Assembly: GCF_003364195.1 (NCBI RefSeq)
Contig: NZ_NXLQ01000003.1
Location: forward strand, 94,275 to 158,274
DNA length: 64,000 nt
Direction: 5' to 3'
Source of the DNA: Helicobacter didelphidarum
GTDB lineage: Bacteria > Campylobacterota > Campylobacteria > Campylobacterales > Helicobacteraceae
Shown here: piece by piece, positions 37,485-57,172 of the stretch
Position numbering within the stretch: the stretch's first letter is position 1
Layout of the letters: the number at the start of each line of letters is the position of its first letter
The notes under the pieces: model-generated
Told to the model about the DNA's origin: nothing
What the model saw: the letters and a program-made list of their open reading frames with translations, nothing else
Database searches by the model: none
Translations under genes and position numbers: made by a program

Positions 37485-38077
37485 TTTTTGTTACCCTTAC
37501 TTTCTAAAATTAAAATTTTTCCATATGCACCATTGAACCCAGAAACAGACCCTTTTAATATAAGGATTCCACTTTGTTTATCAAAAGAAATAATATTGCT
37601 CTTTACGCTCACAAACTCATTCCCATAATGCCCTGCCATCTTTTTGCCCGGTTGCACTCTCCCTGGCCACTCTCTATTACCAATAGAACCTAATCTTCTA
37701 TGGAATCTACTACCATGTGCAGCTGGACCACCTTGAAAATTCCATCTCTTCATAGCACCAGTAAAACCTCTCCCTTTTGTTTTAAAGGTAGCTTTTACTT
37801 TTTTACCATTTTCTAATATAGAAGTATCAATATCTCCAACTTCAGTATTAGCAACCTTGAGTGTTGCAAAACGATTAAATTCTTTACTTAAATTATATTT
37901 TTTCTGATTCCCAGCAATACTATTATTTATAGTTTTTCCTCGTGAATAAGCAACTAAAGCTTTCCCATTTTCTTCTATTTTGCATACTTTTGTATGCAAT
38001 ACCTTGAGAAGAGTTACTGCCTGACTTGGTGTTGCAATAATACGACTCATACCAACTTTTTGCACAATAAATTCCAT
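37481..38077 (-). CDS. rplC: 50S ribosomal protein L3
   Basis: This 198-aa protein contains [20 protein letters not shown] and [20 protein letters not shown], the L3 core near the peptidyl transferase centre. AAGGAA precedes the ATG. It lies 51 bases after rpsJ. Confidence 0.97.
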   Translation of the reverse strand: MEFIVQKVGMSRIIATPSQAVTLLKVLHTKVCKIEENGKALVAYSRGKTINNSIAGNQKKYNLSKEFNRFATLKVANTEVGDIDTSILENGKKVKATFKTKGRGFTGAMKRWNFQGGPAAHGSRFHRRLGSIGNREWPGRVQPGKKMAGHYGNEFVSVKSNIISFDKQSGILILKGSVSGFNGAYGKILILESKGNKK

Positions 38078-38128
38078 ATTTACATTCCTTCTATATAAAA
38101 AACTTAACTTGTATATTTTAAGATTAAA

Positions 38129-38440
38129 TTATTTGTCCATTGACATGACTTCAACATCAACTTCCGGTGCCAAATCAAGTTTCATAAGACTATCAACCGT
38201 TTCTCCTGTTGCAGACATAATATCAATAATTCGACTATGGATGCGGATCTCAAACTGCTCTCGAGAATCTTTATTAATATGTGGAGAACGCAAAACTGTA
38301 TAGCGTCTCTTACGCGTCGGAAGAGGGATTGGACCGATAATTTCAGAACCAGTTCTTTTCGCTGCATTTACAATAGCAACTATCGATCTATCAAGCACCC
38401 TATAATCGTAAGCCTTCAATTTTAATCTAATCTTTTGCAT
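38129..38440 (-). CDS. rpsJ: 30S ribosomal protein S10
   Basis: This 103-aa protein carries the S10 signature [16 protein letters not shown]. It binds 16S rRNA and also NusB in antitermination. It is the first gene of the S10-spc cluster and starts after AAGGAAAA. A TATAAT -10 box lies about 173 bases upstream, leaving a leader of about 165 bases. Confidence 0.98.
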   Translation of the reverse strand: MQKIRLKLKAYDYRVLDRSIVAIVNAAKRTGSEIIGPIPLPTRKRRYTVLRSPHINKDSREQFEIRIHSRIIDIMSATGETVDSLMKLDLAPEVDVEVMSMDK

Positions 38441-38612
38441 AGTTTTCCTTTTTAATGTTTAAGAACTCACTTTATGTTCTTTAAAGTTATCATAATTTCT
38501 ATTTCTTAAAGTAGAAATATTTAATAAATCTCTCCTAATCTCAATTTTGGAATTGCCTTTATTTTTAACACAATATCTATGTTAAATTTAAATTTTGTAA
38601 CTTAATTAACAT

Positions 38613-38618
38613 ATTATA
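38613..38618 (-). promoter_or_regulatory. Candidate -10 box of the S10-spc operon
   Basis: The minus strand reads TATAAT here (within ACTATAATATG). It lies 173 bases before the rpsJ ATG, giving room for a long regulated leader. No strong -35 was seen. Confidence 0.5.
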
Positions 38619-38908
38619 GTATTAATTTTGTGCTGAATCAGCAATGAGATTAGATTCATTTATTATAATATAAGACTAACCCAAATATAGCCAAGCCCAA
38701 TGATCTATGTTAAACATTGTGATTACTATCAAGTTCATAACTCATCTTTCAAAAAGAGATTTGGTGCTCCAAAAAAATAAAAAATATTTTGGATTGTGAT
38801 AAATCATGTTTTTAAAGAACAATAGTGCATAATTTAAAAGCACAATGATAATAAAAAAATGTGAGTAAGTCAAGAGATATTAGCTAAAAGTAATATTTTT
38901 TACCCCTA

Positions 38909-38937
38909 TTTTATTCCTTATATAAAGGAATAAAATA
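38909..38937. repeat. 12-bp AT-rich inverted repeat
   Basis: Arms ATTTTATTCCTT (38909-38920) and AAGGAATAAAAT (38926-38937) are exact reverse complements with a 5-base centre. It lies between two divergent promoters, where a terminator would be unexpected, so it may be an operator or a relic. Confidence 0.6.
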
Positions 38938-39057
38938 TTTATTATAAAATGATTCTGAATTCATAACATATAAACTTATTTCCACAGGCAAATTACAAAA
39001 ATATAATTCCATATAAGCATATTAAACGATACAGATTTATTGTTTCCTATAAAACAT

Positions 39058-39063
39058 TATAAT
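39058..39063 (+). promoter_or_regulatory. Candidate -10 box for the Eis-like gene
   Basis: TATAAT lies 27 bases before the ATG at 39090, with AAAGGA between them as the ribosome-binding site. Confidence 0.45.
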
Positions 39064-39089
39064 TTTATATACATTAAAAGGATTTATTT

Positions 39090-40361
39090 ATGAAAAAATC
39101 ACAAATTAAAAACGAACTTACAATGAAACAACTGGACACTCAAGATGTTAACCAGTTTCATGAACTTTTGCGTTATGCATTTCAAGTAACAGAAAAGGAC
39201 CTTTTTCATTTTGGCTGGGATAACGAAGAAATCAAACAATCAAAATCTCCAATTTTAAAAAATGCACACGTATTAGGTTGGTTTCATAAATATAAACTTG
39301 TCTCTCAAATTGCTCTCTATCCTATGCAGATGAACATTTATAACACAATCTACAAAATGGGTGGTATTACTGGTGTAGCAACTTATCCCGAATATTCTGG
39401 TATTGGACTCATGATGGATTTGATGCACGAGATTCTTAAAGTTATGCGTAAAAATAAACAAAGCATTTCGTGTCTCTACCCATACTCTATTCCCTATTAT
39501 CGTTCACGCGGTTGGGAAATTGTAAGCGATAAGATGACATTCAGTCTTGCCGACCATCAAGTGCCACGAACCCCAAGTGTAGAAGGAATGATTCAAAGAG
39601 TATCGCAGAATCACCCTGACTTAATTGCCCTACATGATATATTTGCAAAACAAACACATGGTTGTCTTATACGTGATAATCTTGCATGGAATGAGTATTG
39701 GCGTTGGGATGTAGATGATGAAATTATCGCAATCTATTATGATAAAGATGACAATCCAACAGGCTACATTGTATATTTACTTGAAAATGATGTATTTAAA
39801 ATAAAAGAACTTATCTATCTTAACAAAGAAGCACGTTATGGAATCTGGGGATACATTAATGCACACCAATCTATGTTTGATAGGGTGGAAGGATTAAATT
39901 TTAGCAACCACAACCTCGCTTTTTTACTTGAAGATGGACATATCAAAGAAACAACGCAACCTTATATTATGGCACGCATTGTTGATGTAGAACAATTCTT
40001 ATCTCAATATCCTTTTGATACGATTACCTTTGAAACGACTCTTTCTTTCATTGTCCATGATGTATTATTAGAATGGAATAATAGAATCTTTACTTTGTGT
40101 TTTAAAGAAAATCATGTATATTTAGAAATTACTCCACACAAATATCAAAAAGATTCTATGCATACCCTAAATATTTCCTATCAAGATTCTCATACAAACA
40201 CACTAGAAATTGATATACAAACACTCACAACAATGTTGCTGGGATACAAACGCCCACTCTATTTACGCGAGATTGGAAGATTAAACACAAATGATCATAT
40301 TATCAATCTCTTAGAAGAAATATTGCCAGAAGGCAAAGCATATTTTAGCGATTATTTTTAA
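39090..40361 (+). CDS. Eis-like GNAT N-acetyltransferase
   Basis: This 423-aa protein has the layout of the Eis family: a GNAT acetyl-CoA-binding domain (GGITGVATYPEYSGIGLMMD, about residues 90-109), a second degenerate GNAT half (SCLYPYSIPYYRSRGWEIVS is the family's typical YPxxxxFYRxxGWE-like stretch) and a C-terminal SCP2-like domain. Mycobacterial Eis acetylates aminoglycosides and proteins; Firmicutes carry many relatives with unknown substrates. The usual Arg in the acetyl-CoA loop (RGxG) is Ser (SGIG). It stands alone with its own promoter. It could be horizontally acquired, but codon use looks like its neighbours. Confidence 0.82.
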   Translation: MKKSQIKNELTMKQLDTQDVNQFHELLRYAFQVTEKDLFHFGWDNEEIKQSKSPILKNAHVLGWFHKYKLVSQIALYPMQMNIYNTIYKMGGITGVATYPEYSGIGLMMDLMHEILKVMRKNKQSISCLYPYSIPYYRSRGWEIVSDKMTFSLADHQVPRTPSVEGMIQRVSQNHPDLIALHDIFAKQTHGCLIRDNLAWNEYWRWDVDDEIIAIYYDKDDNPTGYIVYLLENDVFKIKELIYLNKEARYGIWGYINAHQSMFDRVEGLNFSNHNLAFLLEDGHIKETTQPYIMARIVDVEQFLSQYPFDTITFETTLSFIVHDVLLEWNNRIFTLCFKENHVYLEITPHKYQKDSMHTLNISYQDSHTNTLEIDIQTLTTMLLGYKRPLYLREIGRLNTNDHIINLLEEILPEGKAYFSDYF

Positions 40362-40707
40362 GAGCTTTAGAAATTATATGTTATATTGCGGTCTAATACA
40401 ATGCTGGACATGCGTTATTTTAATTTCAACAACTGGATACACTACATACTTTCTCATGAATTATATCAATTAGACTTTAAAAATAATTGAATTTCTATCA
40501 TGAGGGACTTGGTTACTGTGTCTTAATTACGATAGAAAACAAATTCATTATCTTTTGAAAAAATTTTAAAGCAAAAATTATAGAATCTACTTTCTATTGC
40601 TAAATACTTACAATTTTTAAAAAATTACAACAACAACCTACAAGATAGCATTTATAATCAATAAAGGTATAAAAATATGTTATAATCATAGCTTATTAGG
40701 AGAATAA
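40362..40707. other. Intergenic region before the CheX-like gene
   Basis: These 346 AT-rich bases contain a strong extended -10 close to the 3' end and otherwise nothing recognisable. No terminator hairpin for the Eis-like gene was seen. Confidence 0.5.
40678..40686 (+). promoter_or_regulatory. Extended -10 promoter for the CheX-like gene
   Basis: TGTTATAAT lies 21 bases before the ATG at 40708, with TTAGGAGAA as a strong ribosome-binding site. Confidence 0.6.
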
Positions 40708-41211
40708 ATGGCAAATAATAATATGCATCAAAGCAATAGAGATTCTGTGTTATCACAACAAAAATCTATACTGCAAGAAGAAATAGATTTAAACATTATC
40801 CTTCCAGAAGTAGCATATAGCTTTATTGATATTATTTCTAATTCCATTAGTCAAACACCAATGCAATGCAACCATAGGCTTGAAAAAGGTAACAGTGCTG
40901 AAATTACTATGAATTTTAACAAAAAAACATGCCTTGCCACACTTATCTTTAATGATGAATTTCTTAAAATTATGTGCAAAGAATTTCTTTTTGATGAAAA
41001 TCCAGATACTAGTACGATGAATGATATGGCAAAAGAAATTGCCAATCTTGTTATTGGACATACAAAAGTACTAGCACAAGCTAAAAATATATTTTTTACC
41101 ATTTCTACACCAACTTTTCTAGGAATACAACATACAGATTATACTAAATCATATTTGTGTTTCCAATTAAATCAACATGGCTATTGTAACATTTTCATTG
41201 CACCAACTTAA
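40708..41211 (+). CDS. CheX-like chemotaxis protein
   Basis: This 167-aa protein resembles the CheC/CheX/FliY family of CheY-P phosphatases. The stretch DMAKEIANLVIGHTKVLAQ (about residues 111-129) contains the ExxN motif (E115-I-A-N118) used for dephosphorylation. About 35 residues of Gln/Asn-rich sequence precede the domain. CheC-type proteins often have two such motifs; only one is visible here, which fits CheX. It has its own promoter and no chemotaxis neighbour. The family assignment rests on a short motif and should be read with care. Confidence 0.6.
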   Translation: MANNNMHQSNRDSVLSQQKSILQEEIDLNIILPEVAYSFIDIISNSISQTPMQCNHRLEKGNSAEITMNFNKKTCLATLIFNDEFLKIMCKEFLFDENPDTSTMNDMAKEIANLVIGHTKVLAQAKNIFFTISTPTFLGIQHTDYTKSYLCFQLNQHGYCNIFIAPT

Positions 41212-41494
41212 TACAATCGCAATTACATGGGTGGCTAACAAAGAGTTAGCAAATAGAATTTCTATAATTTAACCTTTACACAATATAAAATTGAGACGAC
41301 AAAAATATTGGAACACTTTATGGAAAATTTAACAACTATTAAGGTATAATAATAGTTTTATATTATTTAAGATTCTTTCATTATTATGATTATATAAACA
41401 CATTTTTAGGTAAGAAAATATCATTACAGGAATCGCAATTCAAATCAAGAAAAATTAGAAATACAAAGTATAAAAGAATTAAAGAAGGTTAATA

Positions 41495-42340
41495 ATGATT
41501 TTAGAACATGAGATTCCAGAAGGGAGCAAACTTCATTTTGGTTTATCAGCAAAGCTCAAGCGACAAGTTGAAAATCTAAGTGTAGAATTATTCTATAAAC
41601 ATGGATTTGAAGAAATCGTAAGTCCTATTTTTGTCTATCAACAACACCAAAAAAGCTTTCTAAATCGCAATGTTATTCATCTTAGTAGCGAAAAAAATTA
41701 TCAAGTTGCTATGCGAAATGATAGCACAATAGATGTTATTCGCATTATCACAAAACGACTAGGACGCACCACAACGCAAAAAAAGTGGTTTTATATCCAG
41801 CCCGTTTTTAGCTATCCAACAACAGAATATAATCAAATTGGTGCAGAGTGTCTTGATGAAAAAGAAATGCCAGAGATTTTACAGCTTGGAATCAGTATTT
41901 TCGAAGCGTTAAAAATACAACCTATTTTACAAGTTACCAATACAAGAATAGCAAAGCTTTGTGCCCAAGAGTTGGAATTGGATTATGAATTTTTTACAAA
42001 ACTTAATATTGAGAAGATTCAAGATATTGATTTTATTGTAAAGCTTTTGGCGGTAGAAAAAGTGCGAGATTTAGAATCTATCTTGCAAATATGCCCTGCA
42101 TTTTTACGCGAAGAACTACAATATCTTATTTATTGCTGTCAATATCAATATGATAATCTCATTTGTTCGCCATTTTTAAGTGCACCTGTAGATTATTACA
42201 ACGATTTATTTTTTAAAATGTTTCTTAATAATTCAACTTTTCTAGCAGGTGGAAAATATCAAGTCGATGGTGTAAAAAGTTGTGGATTTGGAATCTATAC
42301 TGATGGTGTTGTCCATTATTTATTAAAACAAACTCAGTAA
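41495..42340 (+). CDS. HisZ-like class II synthetase-fold protein
   Basis: This 281-aa protein resembles HisZ, the histidyl-tRNA-synthetase-like regulatory subunit of ATP phosphoribosyltransferase. Supporting stretches are EIPEGSKLHFGLSAKLKRQV, YKHGFEEIVSPIF and a C-terminal AGGKYQVDGVKSCGFGI, which takes the place of the GGRYD motif. Motif 2 is worn (FYIQPVFSYPTTEYNQIGAE), so tRNA charging is not expected. It begins 283 bases after the CheX-like gene, and 26 bases separate it from purA on the same strand. No hisG is in the window. Its role without a visible partner is uncertain. Confidence 0.72.
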   Translation: MILEHEIPEGSKLHFGLSAKLKRQVENLSVELFYKHGFEEIVSPIFVYQQHQKSFLNRNVIHLSSEKNYQVAMRNDSTIDVIRIITKRLGRTTTQKKWFYIQPVFSYPTTEYNQIGAECLDEKEMPEILQLGISIFEALKIQPILQVTNTRIAKLCAQELELDYEFFTKLNIEKIQDIDFIVKLLAVEKVRDLESILQICPAFLREELQYLIYCCQYQYDNLICSPFLSAPVDYYNDLFFKMFLNNSTFLAGGKYQVDGVKSCGFGIYTDGVVHYLLKQTQ

Positions 42341-42357
42341 AACAATTCTTAAAGTAA

Positions 42358-43638
<1,281 letters not shown>

Positions 43639-44215
43639 CGCAATAGATGGGCTACCGCCTTTGTTTTATGAGATATTAATGTTATTTTATATGCCAAATT
43701 ACTAGATACACAAAAAATTCTCTATTTTAATAATATAATCCAATCCTATTTTCTCTTATTGTGATATATCTCATAGAATCAATAAATATCTTGTATTATC
43801 ATTGAAAAATTCAATGGAATAAATCCCGCTATAAATAAAAGTAACATTTATGATAACAATATTAAATTAAATTTAGAAGCAGAAAACATTAAGCAACTAA
43901 TATAATCTCTCTCAAAATAGCAGAGTTTTTGTAAAAATAATTGCTAATAATAAGAACTTATATTATGGTATTCTCACCAAGAAAAAATCCTGAAAACACT
44001 ATTAGTAAATAAAAATATAGCAATATTCTAAAATAAGTCTGCACTAAAAAGGGACTTTAAATAAGTAATTACGAACTTTTTTGAACTTTTTACTAAAAAG
44101 CAAAACTGAACGGTTACAAGGAATAACCGCAATTGAGAGGAATGAACTATATCTTTATCTCATCAATTTAAGCTAAATAAAACTATTTAGCTATATACTT
44201 AATGTTATGAGAATA
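43639..44215. other. Intergenic region between convergent purA and fusA
   Basis: This 577-base AT-rich stretch has a 7-bp hairpin at 43800-43816 (CATTGAA/TTCAATG), a 6-bp hairpin CGGTTA/TAACCG at 44111-44129 and a 9-bp hairpin near fusA (listed). No ORF over 60 codons on a sensible start, tRNA or repeat family was found. A small RNA cannot be excluded. Confidence 0.5.
44171..44192 (-). terminator. Hairpin downstream of fusA
   Basis: Arms AGCTAAATA (44171-44179) and TATTTAGCT (44184-44192) form a 9-bp stem with a 4-base loop, about 24 bases after the fusA stop. No T run follows on the minus strand, so it may be a 3'-end protector rather than an intrinsic terminator. Confidence 0.45.
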
Positions 44216-46294
44216 TTACACTTTGCGTTTTTCCATAATCTCTTTAGCAATATTATTTGGTACTTCCCCATAATGATCAAATTCCATAGTATATGTCCCA
44301 CGTCCCTGTGTAGCAGAACGCAAATCCGTAGAATAACCAAACATCTCAGCCAAAGGGACAAAAGCATTGACAATTTTTAATCCCATTCTATCGTCCATCG
44401 AATTGATTTGTCCTCGCCTACGATTCAAATCTCCAATTACATCGCCCATATACTCTTCTGGCACTTCAACTTCAACTTTCATCATTGGCTCTAAAAGCAC
44501 CGCATCCGCTTTTCTGCAAGCATCTTTAAATGCCATTGAACCAGCAATTTTAAATGCCATTTCACTAGAATCTACTTCATGATAGCTACCATCATAAAGT
44601 GTTACCTTACAATCTACGACAGGATACCCCGCTAGAACACCATTTTGCATAGCTTCTTGAATACCCTTATCAACCGCAGGAATATATTCTTTAGGAATTA
44701 CTCCACCACTAATCTCATTAATAAATTCATAACCACTACCTGCCTCTTTTGGTTCAAGCTTAATATGCACATGTCCATATTGTCCTCGTCCTCCAGATTG
44801 TTTTGCATATTTACACTCTTGAGTAACACTGCCACGAATAGTTTCACGGAATGCAACTTGTGGTTGTCCAACCTCTGCTTCTACACGAAATTCTCTTTTT
44901 AATCTATCCACAATAATCTCTAGGTGTAATTCGCCCATACCACCAATGAGGGTTTGTCCTGTTTCTTCTTGAGTGCTAACACGAAAACTTGGATCTTCTT
45001 CTGCCAACTTACCTAAAGCAACAGCCATTTTTTCTTGATCTGCCTTTGTTTTTGGCTCAACTGCGATATGTATAACAGGCTCCGGGAATTCCATTCTCTC
45101 TAGGATAACAGCGTCTTTATCACCACAAAGTGTATCTCCTGTAAGTGTCTCTTTTAATCCAACAAATGCACAAATTTCGCCCGCATAGACTTCCTTAATA
45201 TCTTCTCGTTTATTTGAATGCATTTTCAGAAGCCTACCAACACGTTCTTTTTTACCCTTTGTGGAATTATAAACATAGCTTCCAGATTCTAACATTCCAC
45301 GATACACACGAACAAAAGTAAGTTGTCCTACAAATGGATCTGTCATAATCTTAAAAGCAAGCCCAGCAAATTCCCCATTATCTGTAGATTCAACAAGAAT
45401 CTCACTATTTGTTTTAGGATCAACGCCTTTAATCTCAACAACTTCGGTAGGAGATGGGAGATAATCCACAATTGCATCAAGTAAAGTTTGCACACCTTTA
45501 TTCTTAAAACTTGATCCACAAAGCATTGGAATCAAACTCATATTGTGGCACCCTATTTTAATCCCCCTTTTTATGTCCTCCTGACTTAATTCCTCGCCAC
45601 CCAAATATTTCTCCATAAGGGCTTCATCTTGCTCTGCTGCATATTCCACAAGCTTTTCTCGGTATTCATTCGCTTTTTCTACTAAATCTACAGGAATCTC
45701 CTCAATATCATATTGTGCACCCATTGACTCATCATTCCATACAATAGCTTTCATAAGCACTAAATCAATAATACCTTTGAATGAATCTTCTGCCCCGATA
45801 GGAATACATATTGGTACTGGATTAGCTTTTAATCGTTCTTTAATTTGAGATTCTACATTATAGAAATTTGCACCGATTCTATCCATCTTATTAACAAAAA
45901 CCATGCGAGGAACACCATATTTATTTGCTTGTCGCCACACAGTTTCACTTTGTGGTTGCACACCACCAACAGAACAAAACACAGCAACAGCACCATCAAG
46001 CACACGCATAGATCGTTCTACTTCAATTGTAAAATCCACATGTCCAGGAGTATCAATAAGATTAATTTGATAATCTTTCCAAAAACAAGTAGTAGCAGCA
46101 GAAGTAATGGTTATCCCTCTTTCTTTCTCTTGCTCCATCCAGTCCATGGTAGCCGCACCATCATGGACTTCACCAATTTTATGACTAACACCCGTATAGA
46201 ATAAAATTCTCTCTGAAGTAGTTGTTTTCCCTGCATCGATATGTGCAGCAATACCAATATTTCGTATCCGATTAAGTGGAGTTTTTCTAGCCAT
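44216..46294 (-). CDS. fusA: Elongation factor G
   Basis: This 692-aa GTPase drives translocation on the ribosome. The P-loop [13 protein letters not shown] (about 16-28), DTPGHVDFT and NKMDRIGA GTPase motifs are intact, and domains II-V follow in normal order ([10 protein letters not shown] in domain IV). It is the last gene of the rpsL-rpsG-fusA part of the block, 18 bases after rpsG. tuf, the usual str-operon partner, lies separately at 59.5 kb. Confidence 0.98.
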   Translation of the reverse strand: MARKTPLNRIRNIGIAAHIDAGKTTTSERILFYTGVSHKIGEVHDGAATMDWMEQEKERGITITSAATTCFWKDYQINLIDTPGHVDFTIEVERSMRVLDGAVAVFCSVGGVQPQSETVWRQANKYGVPRMVFVNKMDRIGANFYNVESQIKERLKANPVPICIPIGAEDSFKGIIDLVLMKAIVWNDESMGAQYDIEEIPVDLVEKANEYREKLVEYAAEQDEALMEKYLGGEELSQEDIKRGIKIGCHNMSLIPMLCGSSFKNKGVQTLLDAIVDYLPSPTEVVEIKGVDPKTNSEILVESTDNGEFAGLAFKIMTDPFVGQLTFVRVYRGMLESGSYVYNSTKGKKERVGRLLKMHSNKREDIKEVYAGEICAFVGLKETLTGDTLCGDKDAVILERMEFPEPVIHIAVEPKTKADQEKMAVALGKLAEEDPSFRVSTQEETGQTLIGGMGELHLEIIVDRLKREFRVEAEVGQPQVAFRETIRGSVTQECKYAKQSGGRGQYGHVHIKLEPKEAGSGYEFINEISGGVIPKEYIPAVDKGIQEAMQNGVLAGYPVVDCKVTLYDGSYHEVDSSEMAFKIAGSMAFKDACRKADAVLLEPMMKVEVEVPEEYMGDVIGDLNRRRGQINSMDDRMGLKIVNAFVPLAEMFGYSTDLRSATQGRGTYTMEFDHYGEVPNNIAKEIMEKRKV

Positions 46295-46312
46295 TTTTAT
46301 CCCTTAATTTAA

Positions 46313-46801
<489 letters not shown>

Positions 46802-47188
46802 CTATTTTTTTGTATCAGCTTTCGCTTTTTTTGCACCATACTTACTGCGAGAAACCGATCGTTTTGCTACTCCTGCAGTATCAAGCGCACCACGAACAAT
46901 ATGATATTTCACACCGGGTAAGTCTTTTACACGACCACCACGAACAAGAACTATTGAGTGTTCTTGCAGATTATGCCCAATTCCAGGTATGTAACTAATT
47001 ACTTCGAACTTACTTGTCAATCTGACTTTAGCTACTTTTCTAATAGCTGAATTTGGCTTCCTTGGTGTTGTAGTATAAACCCTAGTGCAAACACCTCTTC
47101 TTTGAGGACACTCTACTAGTGCGGGGGACTTTGTCTTTTTGACAACTTTTTTTCTTTCCTTACGAATTAACTGATTAATCGTTGGCAC
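46802..47188 (-). CDS. rpsL: 30S ribosomal protein S12
   Basis: This 128-aa protein controls decoding accuracy. It begins [19 protein letters not shown] and contains the conserved [18 protein letters not shown] and [15 protein letters not shown], the loops where streptomycin-resistance changes occur in other bacteria. Lys at the classical position 43 (TPRKPNS) is present, so it reads as the wild-type sequence. The start is GTG with AAGGA upstream. It lies 69 bases after rpoBC. Confidence 0.97.
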   Translation of the reverse strand: MPTINQLIRKERKKVVKKTKSPALVECPQRRGVCTRVYTTTPRKPNSAIRKVAKVRLTSKFEVISYIPGIGHNLQEHSIVLVRGGRVKDLPGVKYHIVRGALDTAGVAKRSVSRSKYGAKKAKADTKK

Positions 47189-47257
47189 ATATATCCTTTA
47201 AATGAAATTTTTACAAAAATATCTCGCCATTATACTAAAAAAATATTTATATTTAGC

Positions 47258-55951
<8,694 letters not shown>

Positions 55952-55993
55952 CTATTCTACTGCATAGAATAGAGACAATACTTGGATAAACAC

Positions 55994-56015
55994 AAAAAGC
56001 CCATCAAATGACAGG
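55994..56015 (-). terminator. Possible attenuator between rplL and rpoBC
   Basis: On the minus strand a short stem (CCTGTC with GATGGG, two wobble pairs, loop of 4) at 56000-56015 is followed by CTTTTT. It lies in the 176-base gap between rplL and rpoBC. E. coli has a partial terminator at the same relative place that sets the ratio of ribosomal to polymerase subunits; the stem here is weak. Confidence 0.45.
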
Positions 56016-56082
56016 GTAAAAAACACCAAATCAAAGATAGGCTTTATAATTTAAGTAAGAAATGAAAACTAAGGATATTAAT

Positions 56083-56457
56083 TTATTTCACTTCTACTTT
56101 TGCTCCTGCATCTTCAAGCTTTTTCTTAAAGCTCTCTGCATCTTCTTTGCTTATGCCTTCTTTTAAGGTATTAGGAGTCTTTTCTGTGGCATCTTTTGCT
56201 TCTTTTAGACCAAGTCCTGTAATTTCACGAACTGCCTTAATTACATTAATCTTATTTGCACCTGCGTCAAGCAAAATAATATCAAACTCCGTTTTTTCTT
56301 CCACTGCTACCGCACCACCTGCTACCGCACCACCTGCAACAACAGTTGGTGCTGCACTTACACCAAATTTCTCTTCAAAAGCTTTCACAAGCTCTGATAA
56401 TTCTAAAACTGATAATGATCCAATATATTCTAATACATCTTCTTTTGAAATAGCCAT
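56083..56457 (-). CDS. rplL: 50S ribosomal protein L7/L12
   Basis: This 124-aa acidic stalk protein begins [20 protein letters not shown], has the Ala/Gly-rich hinge ([11 protein letters not shown]) and the C-terminal factor-binding domain ([20 protein letters not shown]). It lies 2 bases after rplJ. Confidence 0.98.
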   Translation of the reverse strand: MAISKEDVLEYIGSLSVLELSELVKAFEEKFGVSAAPTVVAGGAVAGGAVAVEEKTEFDIILLDAGANKINVIKAVREITGLGLKEAKDATEKTPNTLKEGISKEDAESFKKKLEDAGAKVEVK

Positions 56458-56459
56458 AT

Positions 56460-56948
56460 TTATGCTCCTTGCTCTTCTTTTTGTTTTCTTAAATTATCTA
56501 ATCCTGTAACAAAATATCTTGCTGGTGCTGTCCAAACAGAAAGCAACATACCAATAAGTTCATCTCTACTTGGTAACTTAGATACAGATTCTATATGTTT
56601 AGAATCTACAATTTCACCATCAAAATATCCAAATTTTACTTTGAAATTTTCATTATTTGCCTCTTGAAATTTACAAACTACTTTCGCAAGAGATATTTGA
56701 TCATTTGACCAAATATAAATGTTTGTATCTTTTAATTCAGATGGCAAATAACCAGCTTGTTTCAAAGCAATATTTGCAAGTTTATTTTTAATAACACGCA
56801 CTTGAATATCTGCTTGTTTTGAATCTCTACGCAAAGATTCTAATTTTTTAACAGACAAACCCCTATAATCACAAACGATCATAGCATTTGCATTCTTAAA
56901 ACTTTCACTCAAGTTTGTTACCAAATCTTCTTTTTTTTTTTTTGTCAT
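56460..56948 (-). CDS. rplJ: 50S ribosomal protein L10
   Basis: This 162-aa protein anchors the L7/L12 stalk. [20 protein letters not shown] and [17 protein letters not shown] fit the family. The start codon is followed by a 13-A tract that encodes four Lys (MTKKKKEDL), a slippage-prone site inside an essential gene. AGGAGG lies upstream of the ATG. A C14 tract is in the leader about 30 bases before the start. Confidence 0.96.
   Translation of the reverse strand: MTKKKKEDLVTNLSESFKNANAMIVCDYRGLSVKKLESLRRDSKQADIQVRVIKNKLANIALKQAGYLPSELKDTNIYIWSNDQISLAKVVCKFQEANNENFKVKFGYFDGEIVDSKHIESVSKLPSRDELIGMLLSVWTAPARYFVTGLDNLRKQKEEQGA
56931..56943. repeat. A13 homopolymer at the start of rplJ
   Basis: Thirteen T on the plus strand read as A13 directly after the start codon of rplJ. 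The frame is open at 13. Runs of this length promote transcriptional and replication slippage. Confidence 0.95.
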
Positions 56949-56978
56949 TTTTCCTCCTTTCCGACATCTAACTTATAC

Positions 56979-56992
56979 GGGGGGGGGGGGGG
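56979..56992. repeat. G14/C14 homopolymer in the rplJ leader
   Basis: Fourteen G on the plus strand (C14 in the transcript) lie 31 bases upstream of the rplJ start in a 224-base gap after rplA. This is the leader where L10 autoregulation acts in other bacteria. Length changes here would change leader spacing, not a reading frame. Confidence 0.93.
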
Positions 56993-57172
56993 TAATTTTA
57001 AACTTATGTCCCAGTAGTCTTTAGTCCTAAGATAAATAAAATAAGCCAAAGATCAATATCTATGATTAAATTATAAAATGATACACAAAGATTTTAAATC
57101 TTTAAATCATGGTAAAACATGATTCAATTTTTCACTTTAACATATCTAAATATACACATATACAAAACAATC

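Larger units (their letters stand above)
38441..39089. other. Divergent control region of the S10 operon
   Basis: This 649-base gap lies between rpsJ (minus) and the Eis-like gene (plus). It holds the S10 -10 box, a 12-bp AT-rich inverted repeat and a -10 candidate for the Eis-like gene (all listed separately). No ORF of convincing length, tRNA or known riboswitch was recognised. Confidence 0.6.

Noticed and set aside
44031..44160. A possible small RNA with the CGGTTA/TAACCG stem between purA and fusA
   Set aside because: The stem is only six pairs and no promoter or terminator could be paired with it convincingly.
46802..47188. Streptomycin-resistance change in rpsL
   Set aside because: The TPRKPNS loop and the RVKDLPGV loop look wild type, so no resistance mutation is supported.
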